Shown piece after piece: positions 25,549 through 34,077 of a stretch of DNA of 36,404 nt. The notes under the pieces were generated by a model, which was not told the DNA's origin, made no database searches, and worked only from the letters and a program-made list of their open reading frames with translations. How positions within the stretch are numbered: the stretch's first letter is position 1; the number at the start of each line of letters is the position of its first letter. The stretch covers positions 1 through 36,404 of the forward strand of contig NZ_AOIA01000143.1 of NCBI RefSeq assembly GCF_000337695.1, in the 5' to 3' direction. The stretch comes from Natronococcus jeotgali DSM 18795 (GTDB lineage: Archaea; Halobacteriota; Halobacteria; Halobacteriales; Natrialbaceae). A program made the translations under genes and the position numbers.

Positions 25549-26382
25549 TCAGAGAGTCACTCGGTCGCCGATCTCGACGAGTTCGAGCCGGCGCGGGTGG
25601 TCGAAGCTCTTGGCGTGGTGGTGAAGCACCTTCGGATCGGACGTGAGCCCGCGCCACATGTCCCAGTGGCTCGGCAGCAGGGCCTCGAGCTCGAGAGCGG
25701 CCGCGGTCTCGACGATCTGGTTCTCGTCGTTGTACCACCGCGTCCGTTTGGGCTCGCGGGTCTCTTTGTCGGGGATCCGTCCGACGGTACCGAACGCGAG
25801 CGCACCGAGGTCGATGTCGTACGCCGAGCCGAGCCGCTCGAACTCCTCGGACGGTTTGGTGTCGCCGCCGTGGAAGAAGGTGCCGGCCTCGTGTTCGACG
25901 ACGTAGCTGACGGGGTGGGTCGCGTCGGGATCGTGAGCGACCTCGACGTGGACGGTGAACTCGCCGATCTCGACGGTGTCGCCCTCCGCGACCTCGACGA
26001 GCTGGTCGTCCGCGACGTCGTACTCGTCGGTCCAGGATTCGTCCTCCCGGGCGACCGCCAGACTGTCGTCGGGCGCGTAGAACGTCGCGCCCGTGTTCTC
26101 GAGGATCGGCGCCTGGCTCGGCCCGTGGACGTGGTCGGTGTGCTCGTGGGTCGCAAGGACGGCGTCGGCCTCGGCGACGTCCTCGGGATCGAACGGAACG
26201 GGGATCATTCGGACGGTGCGGGGCGGGTCGCCCAGTCCGACGTACGGATCGATGAAGATCGTCGTCCCGTCGCTGCCTTTCAGTACGAACCCGTTACAGC
26301 CGAGGTACCAGACGGCGACGCCGTCCGGCGACGCGTTCTCGACGTCGCGAACGAGCCAGTCGCCCCAGTCGCTTGCGGTCAT
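25549..26382 (-). CDS. Metallo-beta-lactamase-fold hydrolase, UlaG-like
   Basis: The 277-residue protein carries the MBL metal motif HxHxDH (THEHTDHVHG), with a further His in VEVAHDPDATHP, an Asp in FHGGDTKPSEEF and a C-terminal His in LLPSHWDMWRG. The order and the lone-domain build fit the UlaG/UPF0173 group, which includes lactonases and phosphodiesterases of the cytoplasm. The substrate cannot be predicted. There is no signal peptide. It lies between the HisG-like gene and dph2 on the same strand, 53 and 67 bp away, each with room for its own promoter. Confidence 0.88.
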   Translation of the reverse strand: MTASDWGDWLVRDVENASPDGVAVWYLGCNGFVLKGSDGTTIFIDPYVGLGDPPRTVRMIPVPFDPEDVAEADAVLATHEHTDHVHGPSQAPILENTGATFYAPDDSLAVAREDESWTDEYDVADDQLVEVAEGDTVEIGEFTVHVEVAHDPDATHPVSYVVEHEAGTFFHGGDTKPSEEFERLGSAYDIDLGALAFGTVGRIPDKETREPKRTRWYNDENQIVETAAALELEALLPSHWDMWRGLTSDPKVLHHHAKSFDHPRRLELVEIGDRVTL

Positions 26383-26449
26383 ACTCGAGGGTAGTGCGGA
26401 CCGATCGGGTAAGTGTTGTCGTCTCGGTCGGGGTCCGTCGCCGAGTCGG

Positions 26450-27499
26450 CTACCAGGTGCCGTGGAAGGTGTCGAACGAGAGGTCCTCGAGGGGTTTGTT
26501 GCCGACGGCGATCTCGTACTCGCCGGGCGTGAGCATCGGCTTGTGGAACTGCGGGCCGTCGTCGGTCGTGATCCGGGGACAGCCGGTGTTGACGAACGCG
26601 TCCATGTCGAAGTTGCGCAGGCGGTCGGGCGTGACCTCATCCATCGTGATGAGGTAGGCGTCGTCGTTGTCCGCGAGGATCTCCTGGGCCTGGTCCCAAC
26701 GGCCCTGTCCGATCTTCGTACAGAAGATGACGCCCCACTTCTGGGCGTCCATCGCCTTGTGGACCGAGGCGTAGCGCTGTTTCAGGAACTTCTCCGTGTC
26801 GGCTGCGGTGACGACGTTGTTGACGGGGTCGGCGATGACGACGTGTTTCTCGGGGTGTTCCATCGCCAGCCCGAGCGGGTGGAACTTCCCGCCGCCGACG
26901 TACAGCACCTGGTCGGCGGGGACGTCCGCGCTGGCGTAGTTACAGCCGAGCACCTGGCCCTCGTGGGTGAGCCGCTCGTCGCCGCGACGGCTCTGGACCT
27001 CGTACCCTCGCTCTTCCAGGAACGCGGTCATCTCCTCGTAGCGGTTCATGTGCTGGGCGGTGGTGACGAGACCGACGCCCTCCGTCTCCTCGGGGTCCTC
27101 GAGCGTCTCCAGGGCCTCCTCCATGATCGGCCGGACCTCGACGTTCGAGAACAGCGGCACGTAGATCACCTTGTCCGTGTTCTTCATCGGCGAGTGGCCG
27201 AAGTGGACGAACACGTCGGTGCGTTTCATCAGGTACGTGTCGAGGTCGCAGGCGCCGTAACACGGCTGGCCCGAGAGCATGAACGTCACGTCGTCGCCCG
27301 CGAGTTCGCGGAGGTCGTCCGCGACCTTCGGGCCGCGCCGTTTCAGTCCCTCGGGGAACTGCAGGCCGACGGTCTCGGCGTCCCGTTCCTCGATCGCCTC
27401 GATGATCCGCTCGAGTTCGTAGTCCCACTCCCGGTCGTGCTTGAGGCTCATGCCCACGTTCCGCAGGTCTCCCTCGCTGTACTCCGACTCCTGGCTCAT
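26450..27499 (-). CDS. dph2: Diphthamide biosynthesis enzyme Dph2
   Basis: This 349-residue enzyme makes the first step of diphthamide, moving the 3-amino-3-carboxypropyl group of SAM to a histidine of elongation factor 2. It is a non-classical radical enzyme holding a 4Fe-4S cluster with three separated cysteines. They are visible as Cys84 (PCYGACD), Cys186 (LGCNYAS) and Cys307 (NTGCPRI). The stretch YVGGGKFHPLGLAM is a family hallmark. A TATA box (minus strand GTTATACG) lies about 27 bp before the ATG at 27499, supporting this start. Archaea use a homodimer, so no Dph1 is expected. Confidence 0.96.
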   Translation of the reverse strand: MSQESEYSEGDLRNVGMSLKHDREWDYELERIIEAIEERDAETVGLQFPEGLKRRGPKVADDLRELAGDDVTFMLSGQPCYGACDLDTYLMKRTDVFVHFGHSPMKNTDKVIYVPLFSNVEVRPIMEEALETLEDPEETEGVGLVTTAQHMNRYEEMTAFLEERGYEVQSRRGDERLTHEGQVLGCNYASADVPADQVLYVGGGKFHPLGLAMEHPEKHVVIADPVNNVVTAADTEKFLKQRYASVHKAMDAQKWGVIFCTKIGQGRWDQAQEILADNDDAYLITMDEVTPDRLRNFDMDAFVNTGCPRITTDDGPQFHKPMLTPGEYEIAVGNKPLEDLSFDTFHGTW

Positions 27500-27521
27500 T
27501 GTCTCCGGTTACGGCCACGAA

Positions 27522-27529
27522 CGTATAAC
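27522..27529 (-). promoter_or_regulatory. TATA box of dph2
   Basis: CGTATAAC on the plus strand reads GTTATACG on the minus strand, centred about 27 bp before the dph2 ATG, in leaderless register. Confidence 0.55.
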
Positions 27530-27592
27530 GACGGCGCTTCGTGGGCCGGCCCTGCTTCCGAACCGTCTCTCCTCCGTACAGTCTCTTTTTCA

Positions 27593-27600
27593 CATATATA
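27593..27600 (+). promoter_or_regulatory. TATA box upstream of the DUF7139-like gene
   Basis: CATATATA is the best TATA match in the gap but lies about 46 bp before the ATG at 27643, implying a leader of about 20 nt. That leader includes a purine-rich GGTGGAG stretch about 17 nt before the start. Confidence 0.45.
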
Positions 27601-27642
27601 CTATCCAAAAAGTCATAGTGGTGGAGAAAAAATCAGCGGGGC

Positions 27643-28557
27643 ATGACACCGGAACAGTCTCCCGACGGCTACCTCGTCGACCTCTACCGACGGTACGTCG
27701 GCGAGCCCGAGGGATACACCGACGTCTACGTCGGGTTCGGCCTCTTTTTCGGCGGGATCGGAATCGGTGCGACGGCCCTACTGTTGTTCCTGTGGGGAAG
27801 CACCTACGAGGCCAGAACTCTCGAGAGCGCCTACTACGACCTGCTCCAGCCGGCGTACGCGCTGGGGCTGTTGTCGCTGCCGGCGACGATGCTCGGCGTC
27901 GTCGTCCTGTTGCCCTCCGACCGGCGAACGCTGTACGGTGCGGTCGGGGGCGCGGCGGTCGCCGCCCTCGCCGTCGCTGGCTTCCTGTACGCGTACCCGC
28001 GCCACTGGTACTTCGTCGGCGACGTCGACTACACCGTCGAGGTCGTCACGACGTACGCGGTCGGACTCACCGGACTCGTCGCCGCGACGGGAGCAGCGCT
28101 GGTCGCCCACTACCTCGAGCTCGCGAGTCGGGCCGAATCGGCCGAGGACGCGAGCGTCGACCCCGCCGAAGACGGCGGGCTCTCGATGGCCGACGTCCGC
28201 GAGGACATCGACGAGGCGATGGCGAGCGTCGAGCTCTCCTGGGGCGGCGTCGAGAAGACCGACACGAAGCGTCTGGAGTTTTCCGACGACGGATTCGACG
28301 ACGTCTCGATGGAGCCGGGTGAGGGGACGACGACGACCCGGCTGTCGGGAGTCGACGAACAGGTTGCGGGGCTGAAAGGACTCCAGGGTCGGGAGACCGC
28401 GACCACCGCGTCGAACTCGACCGTCGACGACCAGACGGCGAAGCTGACCGAACTTCGCGAGCGGAGGAGGGATGAGCAAAAGCGGGTTTCCGACGACTCG
28501 AACGGCGCCCTCGGCGGGGTTACTGCTCGCGTCCGAGCGCTGCTCGAGCGGTCGTAA
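27643..28557 (+). CDS. Four-TM membrane protein, DUF7139-like, upstream of salactin
   Basis: The 304-residue protein has about four TM helices in its first half (roughly residues 30-50, 70-90, 97-115 and 133-155) and a long acidic cytoplasmic tail (~160-304). The tail contains two related short units, DEQVAGLKGLQGRE and DDQTAKLTELRERR, and ends in a basic amphipathic stretch. I know of no described function; the family is recalled as DUF7139 and not checked. Its position directly before the salactin gene, same strand and 85 bp apart, makes a membrane partner or anchor of the actin-like filament an attractive inference. Salactin has its own TATA box, so the two need not be one transcript. Confidence 0.75.
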   Translation: MTPEQSPDGYLVDLYRRYVGEPEGYTDVYVGFGLFFGGIGIGATALLLFLWGSTYEARTLESAYYDLLQPAYALGLLSLPATMLGVVVLLPSDRRTLYGAVGGAAVAALAVAGFLYAYPRHWYFVGDVDYTVEVVTTYAVGLTGLVAATGAALVAHYLELASRAESAEDASVDPAEDGGLSMADVREDIDEAMASVELSWGGVEKTDTKRLEFSDDGFDDVSMEPGEGTTTTRLSGVDEQVAGLKGLQGRETATTASNSTVDDQTAKLTELRERRRDEQKRVSDDSNGALGGVTARVRALLERS

Positions 28558-28612
28558 CCGGCCGTTCATCGCCTCGCATACACTTCATAAATAAATATAT
28601 TCTTTCCACTAA

Positions 28613-28620
28613 ACTTATAA
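28613..28620 (+). promoter_or_regulatory. TATA box of the salactin gene
   Basis: ACTTATAA is centred about 26 bp before the ATG at 28643, in an AT-rich patch (28581-28620) that stands out from the GC-rich surroundings. Confidence 0.6.
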
Positions 28621-28642
28621 CCCAACGGGTACGTTCGACGGT

Positions 28643-29686
28643 ATGGCCAAAGGCCTAGACGTCGGCACGATGAACATCCTGTCGGCACAGCAGGACGGAA
28701 ACGACACGGTGTTCGTACAGCAGCGCAACTCCTTCGTGGAGATCGGCTACTCGGATATGGCCGAGCAGATGCTCGCCCGCAGCGAGGTGTTGCACATCCG
28801 CAAGGACGACAAGGTGTACGTCGTCGGCGACGACGCCCTGAACTTCGCGAACATCTTCAACAAGGAGACCCGCCGCCCGATGAAACACGGGATCCTCTCG
28901 AACGACGAGCAGAGCGCGATCCCGATGATGAAACTCATCATCCAGCAGGTCGTCGGCGAACCCGACCGCCCGGGTGAGAAGGTGTACTTCTCGACGCCCG
29001 CGGATCCGATCGACTCGGAGCTCTCGACGCTGTACCACCAGAAGACGATCGAGTCGTTCCTCGACGACATGGGGTACGACGCCGAGCCCATCAACGAGGG
29101 GATGTCGGTCATCTACAGCGAACTCGCGGACAACAACTTCACCGGGCTGGGGATCAGCTTCGGCGCCGGGATGACGAACGTCTGCCTGGCGTACTACGCG
29201 GTGCCGGTGATGAAGTTCTCGGTCGCCCGCGGGGGTGACTGGGTCGACGAACAGGCCGCCCGCGCGACGGGGACGCCGGTCGACAAGGTCACTTCGATCA
29301 AGGAGGACGACTTCGAACTCGACTTCACGACCGACGTCGGCGGGGTCGAGGGCGCGCTGTCGATCTACTACGAGAACCTGCTCGACTACGTCATCGAGAA
29401 CATCGTCGGCGAGGTCGACGAGGAGGACATCGAGGAGGGGCTCGACGTCCCGGTCGTCGTCACGGGCGGAACCTCGAGCCCGCGCGGCTTCGAGAAGCTG
29501 TTTCGCGACCACCTCCGCGAGGCGAGCATCCCGTTCTCGATCAGCGGGGTCTCCCACGCCAGCGAGCCGCTGTACAGCGTCGCTCGCGGCGGACTGGTCG
29601 CCGCCCGATCCGACGAGGACGTCGATCTCGACGAGTCCGAACCCGAACCGGAGGCGAAAGCGGAACCGGCACCGCCGAGCGAGTGA
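28643..29686 (+). CDS. Haloarchaeal actin homologue (salactin type)
   Basis: The 347-residue protein opens [19 protein letters not shown], where GLDVGTMN is the phosphate-1 loop of the actin/Hsp70/MreB ATPase fold. The phosphate-2 region is [18 protein letters not shown] and the adenosine loop [16 protein letters not shown]. Salactin of Halobacterium salinarum forms dynamic filaments that grow from the poles and matter for DNA distribution under phosphate limitation; this close-looking relative probably behaves similarly. The C-terminal ~25 residues are an acidic Glu/Pro/Ala tail outside the ATPase core. A strong TATA box precedes it. It is not a chaperone: the Hsp70 substrate domain is absent. 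Confidence 0.88.
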   Translation: MAKGLDVGTMNILSAQQDGNDTVFVQQRNSFVEIGYSDMAEQMLARSEVLHIRKDDKVYVVGDDALNFANIFNKETRRPMKHGILSNDEQSAIPMMKLIIQQVVGEPDRPGEKVYFSTPADPIDSELSTLYHQKTIESFLDDMGYDAEPINEGMSVIYSELADNNFTGLGISFGAGMTNVCLAYYAVPVMKFSVARGGDWVDEQAARATGTPVDKVTSIKEDDFELDFTTDVGGVEGALSIYYENLLDYVIENIVGEVDEEDIEEGLDVPVVVTGGTSSPRGFEKLFRDHLREASIPFSISGVSHASEPLYSVARGGLVAARSDEDVDLDESEPEPEAKAEPAPPSE

Positions 29687-29831
29687 GGTGCCCCCGCGGG
29701 CTGTCCCCGCACTGAACCTTTTCCTCGAGCCGACCCGTTCGTGCTCCGGGCCGGCTCGGTCCCGCCGTTTTCCTCGACCGAATAGCCTCGGCTGGCGCCG
29801 CCTTGCGAAGCCCGCCGTTTCGACGCCGCAG

Positions 29832-29839
29832 TATTATTA
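29832..29839 (+). promoter_or_regulatory. TATA box of the small unknown gene at 29863
   Basis: TATTATTA is centred about 27 bp before the ATG at 29863, and about 51 bp before the ATG at 29887. Confidence 0.5.
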
Positions 29840-29862
29840 TCATGCATCAGAAATGCTTTTGT

Positions 29863-30288
29863 ATGCAGGACATGTATTCGCCGCCAATGAGTACCACGTC
29901 CGGACCCGAACTCGAGTCGCCGATCGACCGCTGTCGGCCCGCGGACGTCACGCCCGTGACGATCGAGGCGACGGCGCTCGAATCGACCGCACCCGAGTAC
30001 CTCCGCGAACTCAAGGGCGAGCTGTACGGCGAGGGACTGTCGCCGACCCGACTCACCCTCGAGACCCGCTTCGACGAGGACTGCTCGCTCGCCACCCAGG
30101 AAGAGGCCGACCGCATCCGACGCTACGTCCGCGCCGGCGCGTTCCTCGGCGTCGACGCCGTGACGGTGTCGGCCGACGCGGTCGCGAACGCCGAGAAGGT
30201 CCGGCCAGCGCTCGCGGCCTGCGCAGAGCGCGCCGATCGGGAGGGGATCGCGCTCGAACTCGACGCACCCATTACGCTCGAGCGCTGA
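29863..30288 (+). CDS. Conserved haloarchaeal protein of unknown function
   Basis: The protein is 141 residues from the ATG at 29863, or 133 from the ATG at 29887, where more typical sequence (MSTTSGPELESPIDRCRPADVTP) begins. TATA spacing favours 29863 and protein character favours 29887. The body alternates strands and helices: APEYLRELKGELYGEGLSPTRLTLETRF, SLATQEEADRIRRYVRAGAFLGVDAVTV and VRPALAACAERADREGIALEL. There is no TM segment or known motif. The gene lies 10 bp before the METTL5-like methyltransferase gene and is probably co-transcribed, so a role near rRNA or ribosomes is possible but unproven. Confidence 0.7.
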   Translation: MQDMYSPPMSTTSGPELESPIDRCRPADVTPVTIEATALESTAPEYLRELKGELYGEGLSPTRLTLETRFDEDCSLATQEEADRIRRYVRAGAFLGVDAVTVSADAVANAEKVRPALAACAERADREGIALELDAPITLER

Positions 30289-30298
30289 CGCCGGCGTA

Positions 30299-30922
30299 AT
30301 GTCCGGCCCCTCCCGGCGAACGCTCGCCCGCCGGCTCGAGTCGCTGTCCGATTTCGCCGAGCCGTCGGCGTCGCTCGAGCAGTACCTGACGCCCCCGGAG
30401 ATCGCCGCCCACCTCTGTCACCTCGCGGGGCTCCAGGGCGACCTCGAGCGGCAGGTCGTCGACCTGGGTACCGGAACGGGGATGCTCGCGGTCGGAGCCG
30501 CGCTGGCCGGCGCGGATCGGGTCCTCGGGATCGACGTCGACGCCGACGCGCTCGCGCTGGCCCGCGAGAACGCCGGGCGGGTCGGCGTCGCCGACCGTAC
30601 CGACTGGCTCCGCGGCGACGCGACGCGGGTACCGCTGGTTCCCGCGGGGGCGACCGTCGTCTCGAACCCGCCCTTCGGCGCCCAGCGGGGCAACCGCCAC
30701 GCGGATCGAGCCTTCCTCGAGGCCGCCCGGACGGTCGGGACGGTCTCGTACACGATCCACAACGAGGGGAGCCAGTCCTTTGTCGAATCCTTCGCCGCCG
30801 ACGCCGGCGGTACCGTTACGCACGCCTTTCGAACCGAGTTTCCGATCGAGCGGCGCTTCGACTTTCACACCGAGGACGAGACCACGCTCGAGGCCGAACT
30901 GTTCCGCGTCGAGTGGGATTAG
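30299..30922 (+). CDS. METTL5-like N6-adenine methyltransferase
   Basis: This 207-residue class I SAM-dependent methyltransferase has SAM-binding motif I DLGTGTGMLAVGAAL (55-69), acidic motif GIDVDADAL, and the adenine-N6 catalytic tetrapeptide NPPF (123-126). QYLTPPEIAAHL near the N-terminus is typical of the METTL5 family, which in eukaryotes methylates one adenosine of 18S rRNA. An rRNA or tRNA target is therefore likely. Archaeal METTL5 relatives work without a TRMT112 partner or with an unknown one; none is visible nearby. Its stop overlaps the convergent rhomboid stop by four bases. Confidence 0.9.
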   Translation: MSGPSRRTLARRLESLSDFAEPSASLEQYLTPPEIAAHLCHLAGLQGDLERQVVDLGTGTGMLAVGAALAGADRVLGIDVDADALALARENAGRVGVADRTDWLRGDATRVPLVPAGATVVSNPPFGAQRGNRHADRAFLEAARTVGTVSYTIHNEGSQSFVESFAADAGGTVTHAFRTEFPIERRFDFHTEDETTLEAELFRVEWD

Positions 30923-32712
30923 TCGTAAGTTTCCTCGGTCGCGACCGCGACCTCGGTTTCGTTCGATACCGCGTACACCGTTCCGTCCTCGTGCTCGAAC
31001 TCGAGCCCGCCGGCCTCGGTCGACTCGTTTTCGGTCGGCACCGGCGCGGTCGTCGGCTCGTCGGCTTCGTCCCCGTCGTCGGCTGCGACCTCGAGGACGA
31101 ACTCGCCGTCCGCGCTCGCGACGGTCACGGTTCGGCCGTCGATCCGGACGTCGGCTCGCGAGGCGTTCGACTCGTAGGCGAGCCGTGAGTCTCCGTCGGG
31201 TCCCTCGAGTCGGACCTGGTAGACCGTCTCGTTGCCGACGGGCTCCCAGCCGGTTCGCTCGGCGGTGACGGACTCGCGCCAGCCGGGGCCGCCGACGATC
31301 ACCGTCTCCTCGCCGCTGAACGCGAGCCGCCGGCTCGTCACCGCGTCGAGCCAGATCTGACGCTCGTCGCTCGAGACGATCACCCCGCTCGATTCCAGCG
31401 CGACGGCGTCCTCGAGCGGACCGACCGCGACGGGCGAGACGAGCTGGTTCTGGACGTTTTCCTCGTAGGTGACGGTGTAGCCCTCGATCTCGACGGCTGC
31501 CTCGGCGGTCGTCTCCTCCTCGACGACGAGGACGTTCGCGGGGACGGCCATCCCCATCAGGGCGGCGGTGACGAGCAACACGGCCAGAAACGCCGCGTAC
31601 CGGTGGTAGCGTCGATCGCTCCCGTCGGCTCGCGCCCCGCGAACGATCGCGGCGACCCGGTCGAGCCCGCCGGGGTCGCCGCCGTCCGTTCGACCCGAGC
31701 CGCGGGCGAGCTCGAGGACGCGCTCCGACGGCGATCGCTCGCTCGAGTCTCCCTCCCGCCGGAGTCGTCGGGGCACCAGCGGTCGCTCGGAGCCCGTCGC
31801 CGCCACCGTGACGACGACCGCGAGGACCGCGACGACGACCACGCCGGGACCCCGAAGCAGGACGAACGTGTTCTGGTCGCCGAACCAGTAGATCGCCCAC
31901 AGCGACTTCGCGAAGCCGAACAGCGCGACGGCGAGCCAGAGGTGAAACGGGTTCGGTGACCGGTTCCGGCGCCTGAGCACCAGAACGCCGAGCACGATTC
32001 CGACGAAAAACCCCAGGCCGTGGCCCTGGATGGCGATCGTCGCCCACGACGGCGGCCCCGGCGGACTCGCCTCCGCGACGTAGACGCCGATCGGGCGCCG
32101 GAGGGCCTCGAGCACCGTCAACAGCGCCCCCTGAAGCCCGACCGCGGCGACGAGGGTCGCGATCGGGTAGTGGACGATCGCGAACCCCGCGAACGCGAAG
32201 ACGACCCCCGAGAAGCCGATCACCGGACCGAGCGCGAAGAGGCTGGTCGTCAGCCCGACGGCGACGACGACGGCGGGGAACACCACCAGCGCGCGCACCC
32301 GGGGATCGGCTAGCCGCGAGTCCGCCCGTTCGCCGTCCTCGGGGTAGTGCCCCCAGGCGTACTCGGCGATCGGCGCGACGGCGGCGGCGCCGACCAGGTT
32401 GCCGAGCAGGTGGCCCGCGTCGGCGTGGGAAAACGACGCCGTGAGCATTCCGAGCGGGGAGAAGTACGACCAGGCGCGATAGGGGATCGTGACGGGATCG
32501 GTGAAGTCGGTGACGCCGTCCTGGACGAACAGGTAGACACAGCAGACGCCGACGAGGACGAGAATCGACCCCCACGGAACGCCCCACACCAGCCGCGCTC
32601 GCGCGACCTCGCTCCAGGGTCGTTCCGGACGGTAGAGCAGCCTGACGACCGCCGCCGAGCCCACCAGTACCGCCAGCACGACGAGTCCGAAGCCGACCGC
32701 GACCGGGTCCAT
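30919..32712 (-). CDS. Rhomboid-family intramembrane serine protease with large C-terminal domain
   Basis: The 597-residue membrane protein contains a rhomboid core (~45-240). Landmarks are HADAGHLLGNLVG (His97, His101, Asn105), the nucleophile motif GFSG with Ser168, and the partner His231 in IQGHGLGFFVG. More TM helices follow (~260-330), then a hydrophilic Arg-rich region, another TM around 385-405, and a soluble beta-rich domain (~410-597) that ends in an acidic Thr/Glu linker and a short strand. The tail should lie outside the cell and is not part of ordinary rhomboids. I chose the ATG at 32712 (MDPVAVGF) because the longer frame starts in unrelated sequence and a TATA-like box lies about 25 bp upstream. 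Confidence 0.9.
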   Translation of the reverse strand: MDPVAVGFGLVVLAVLVGSAAVVRLLYRPERPWSEVARARLVWGVPWGSILVLVGVCCVYLFVQDGVTDFTDPVTIPYRAWSYFSPLGMLTASFSHADAGHLLGNLVGAAAVAPIAEYAWGHYPEDGERADSRLADPRVRALVVFPAVVVAVGLTTSLFALGPVIGFSGVVFAFAGFAIVHYPIATLVAAVGLQGALLTVLEALRRPIGVYVAEASPPGPPSWATIAIQGHGLGFFVGIVLGVLVLRRRNRSPNPFHLWLAVALFGFAKSLWAIYWFGDQNTFVLLRGPGVVVVAVLAVVVTVAATGSERPLVPRRLRREGDSSERSPSERVLELARGSGRTDGGDPGGLDRVAAIVRGARADGSDRRYHRYAAFLAVLLVTAALMGMAVPANVLVVEEETTAEAAVEIEGYTVTYEENVQNQLVSPVAVGPLEDAVALESSGVIVSSDERQIWLDAVTSRRLAFSGEETVIVGGPGWRESVTAERTGWEPVGNETVYQVRLEGPDGDSRLAYESNASRADVRIDGRTVTVASADGEFVLEVAADDGDEADEPTTAPVPTENESTEAGGLEFEHEDGTVYAVSNETEVAVATEETYD

Positions 32713-32812
32713 ACCCCGTGATTCGACCGCACCCGTATAGGAATTGTTGCCGTCGCGCCCCGAGCGGGGTCGAAAGGAAAGGTACAAGCGACCGACGACC
32801 CCACTAGCGCGT

Positions 32813-33097
32813 ATGGAACTGCGGGTCACCGAGAGCAGCGAGAACGAACTCTCGATCGAGATCGCCGGCGAGGACCACACGTTCATGAACGTCCTCAAGG
32901 GCGCGCTCTTAGAACACGAGGACGTCAGCGCGGCGACCTACGACGTCAACCCCGAACAGTCCGGCGGCCAGACCGAACCCATCCTGACGATCAAGACCGA
33001 GGGCGACGTCGACCCCCTCGAGGCCCTCGAGGAGGGTGCAGCAGGCGTCCGCACGAAGACGACCGCGTTCCGAGAGGCGTTCGAAGCGGCAGTCTGA
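32813..33097 (+). CDS. rpoL: DNA-directed RNA polymerase subunit L
   Basis: The 94-residue protein is the archaeal Rpo11/RpoL subunit, which pairs with RpoD in the assembly platform equivalent to the bacterial alpha dimer. The central [27 protein letters not shown] is diagnostic (the alpha-like motif), and [22 protein letters not shown] forms the C-terminal helix. Length is normal. It stands alone, divergent from the rhomboid gene and convergent with the zinc-ribbon gene. No strong TATA box is visible in the 100-bp gap. Confidence 0.96.
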   Translation: MELRVTESSENELSIEIAGEDHTFMNVLKGALLEHEDVSAATYDVNPEQSGGQTEPILTIKTEGDVDPLEALEEGAAGVRTKTTAFREAFEAAV

Positions 33098-33143
33098 CAC
33101 TCCTTCAGGGCTGTTCTCGTCGCGGTACTCGAATCAGGATCCC

Positions 33144-33965
33144 TCAGCAGGCCGCGTAGACGACGTGGACCGTCCCGTCGACGACGTGGAGGTCCAGCCC
33201 CTCGCCCGGCGGCCCCGCCAGGATCGCGTCGCCGTCGTCGGTGCTCGAAAGCGCGGACGCGACGTCGTCGGCCAGCGCGGCCTCGCCGTCGTAGTCGCCG
33301 ATCGTCGACTCTAGGGCGAACCGAACGCCTATGAACTCCCCCTCGCAGTCGACCCCGAACTCGCCGGGGTCGGCGGGATCGGGGTCGGCGCCGTCGTACT
33401 CGCTCGCGACGAACGCTCGGTTCTGGTACTCCGCGAACGCCGCGAGGTCGTCGTCGTACTCGCTCGAGCCGTCGGTTCGCTCGTCCTCGAGTCGCTCGTG
33501 GACCGACCGCTCGGTCTCCTCGAGGTCGATCCCGGCAGCCTCGGTTCCCTCGCCCGGCGCCTCGGGCGGCGAGGGCGAGCCGAGTCCCGGCAGCAGCGAC
33601 GGCGAGAGGACCCCGGTCGCGAACAGGAGCGCGACGAGTCCGACGACCGCGAGCACCGGCAGGTACGGTTTCGCGACCTCGAGCCAGCCCGGGACCTCGA
33701 GGTCGCGCTCGACGTCGTCGTAGTTCTGCTCGACCTTCCGGAGGTCGTGGCCGTTACAGCGCGAACACGGGGGGTTGTTCCTGACGTGGTCCCGGCCGCA
33801 GTCCTGACAGCGCCAGACGTACGTCGTCCCGGTGTCGACGGTCCGGGACGCCGTTGCCTCGTCCTCGCGGACGACGGCCTCCTCGAAGACGTTGTGGCCG
33901 CACTCGTCGCAGGGTGGGTCGTTCTCGTCGTGTGGTTTCCCGCACCAGGTGCACCGCCACTTCAC
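33144..33965 (-). CDS. Membrane protein with two zinc ribbons and a degenerate CAP-like domain
   Basis: The 273-residue protein begins with two zinc ribbons: CTWC/CDEC (residues ~5-22) and CQDC/CSRC (~53-70). A TM helix (~98-120) is followed by a Pro/Gly-rich linker and a C-terminal domain (~145-273). That domain has the pattern of CAP/SCP-like proteins (VHERLEDERTD then YDDDLAAFAEYQNRAFV), but the usual His-Ser-x-Asp-Met and Gly-Glu-Asn motifs are not present. The ribbons should be cytoplasmic and the CAP-like part outside. The role is unknown. A TATA-like CTTATC lies about 28 bp before the ATG at 33965. Confidence 0.7.
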   Translation of the reverse strand: MKWRCTWCGKPHDENDPPCDECGHNVFEEAVVREDEATASRTVDTGTTYVWRCQDCGRDHVRNNPPCSRCNGHDLRKVEQNYDDVERDLEVPGWLEVAKPYLPVLAVVGLVALLFATGVLSPSLLPGLGSPSPPEAPGEGTEAAGIDLEETERSVHERLEDERTDGSSEYDDDLAAFAEYQNRAFVASEYDGADPDPADPGEFGVDCEGEFIGVRFALESTIGDYDGEAALADDVASALSSTDDGDAILAGPPGEGLDLHVVDGTVHVVYAAC

Positions 33966-34077
33966 TGATAGAAGGGCACGACTGCGGCGAGATAAGCGTA
34001 CTGGATCCAGGGGTCCGCCCGTCGACGACGTCGGCCGGACGGGCGCTCGGAACGCCCTCGAGGGCGGCTACCCGGGC

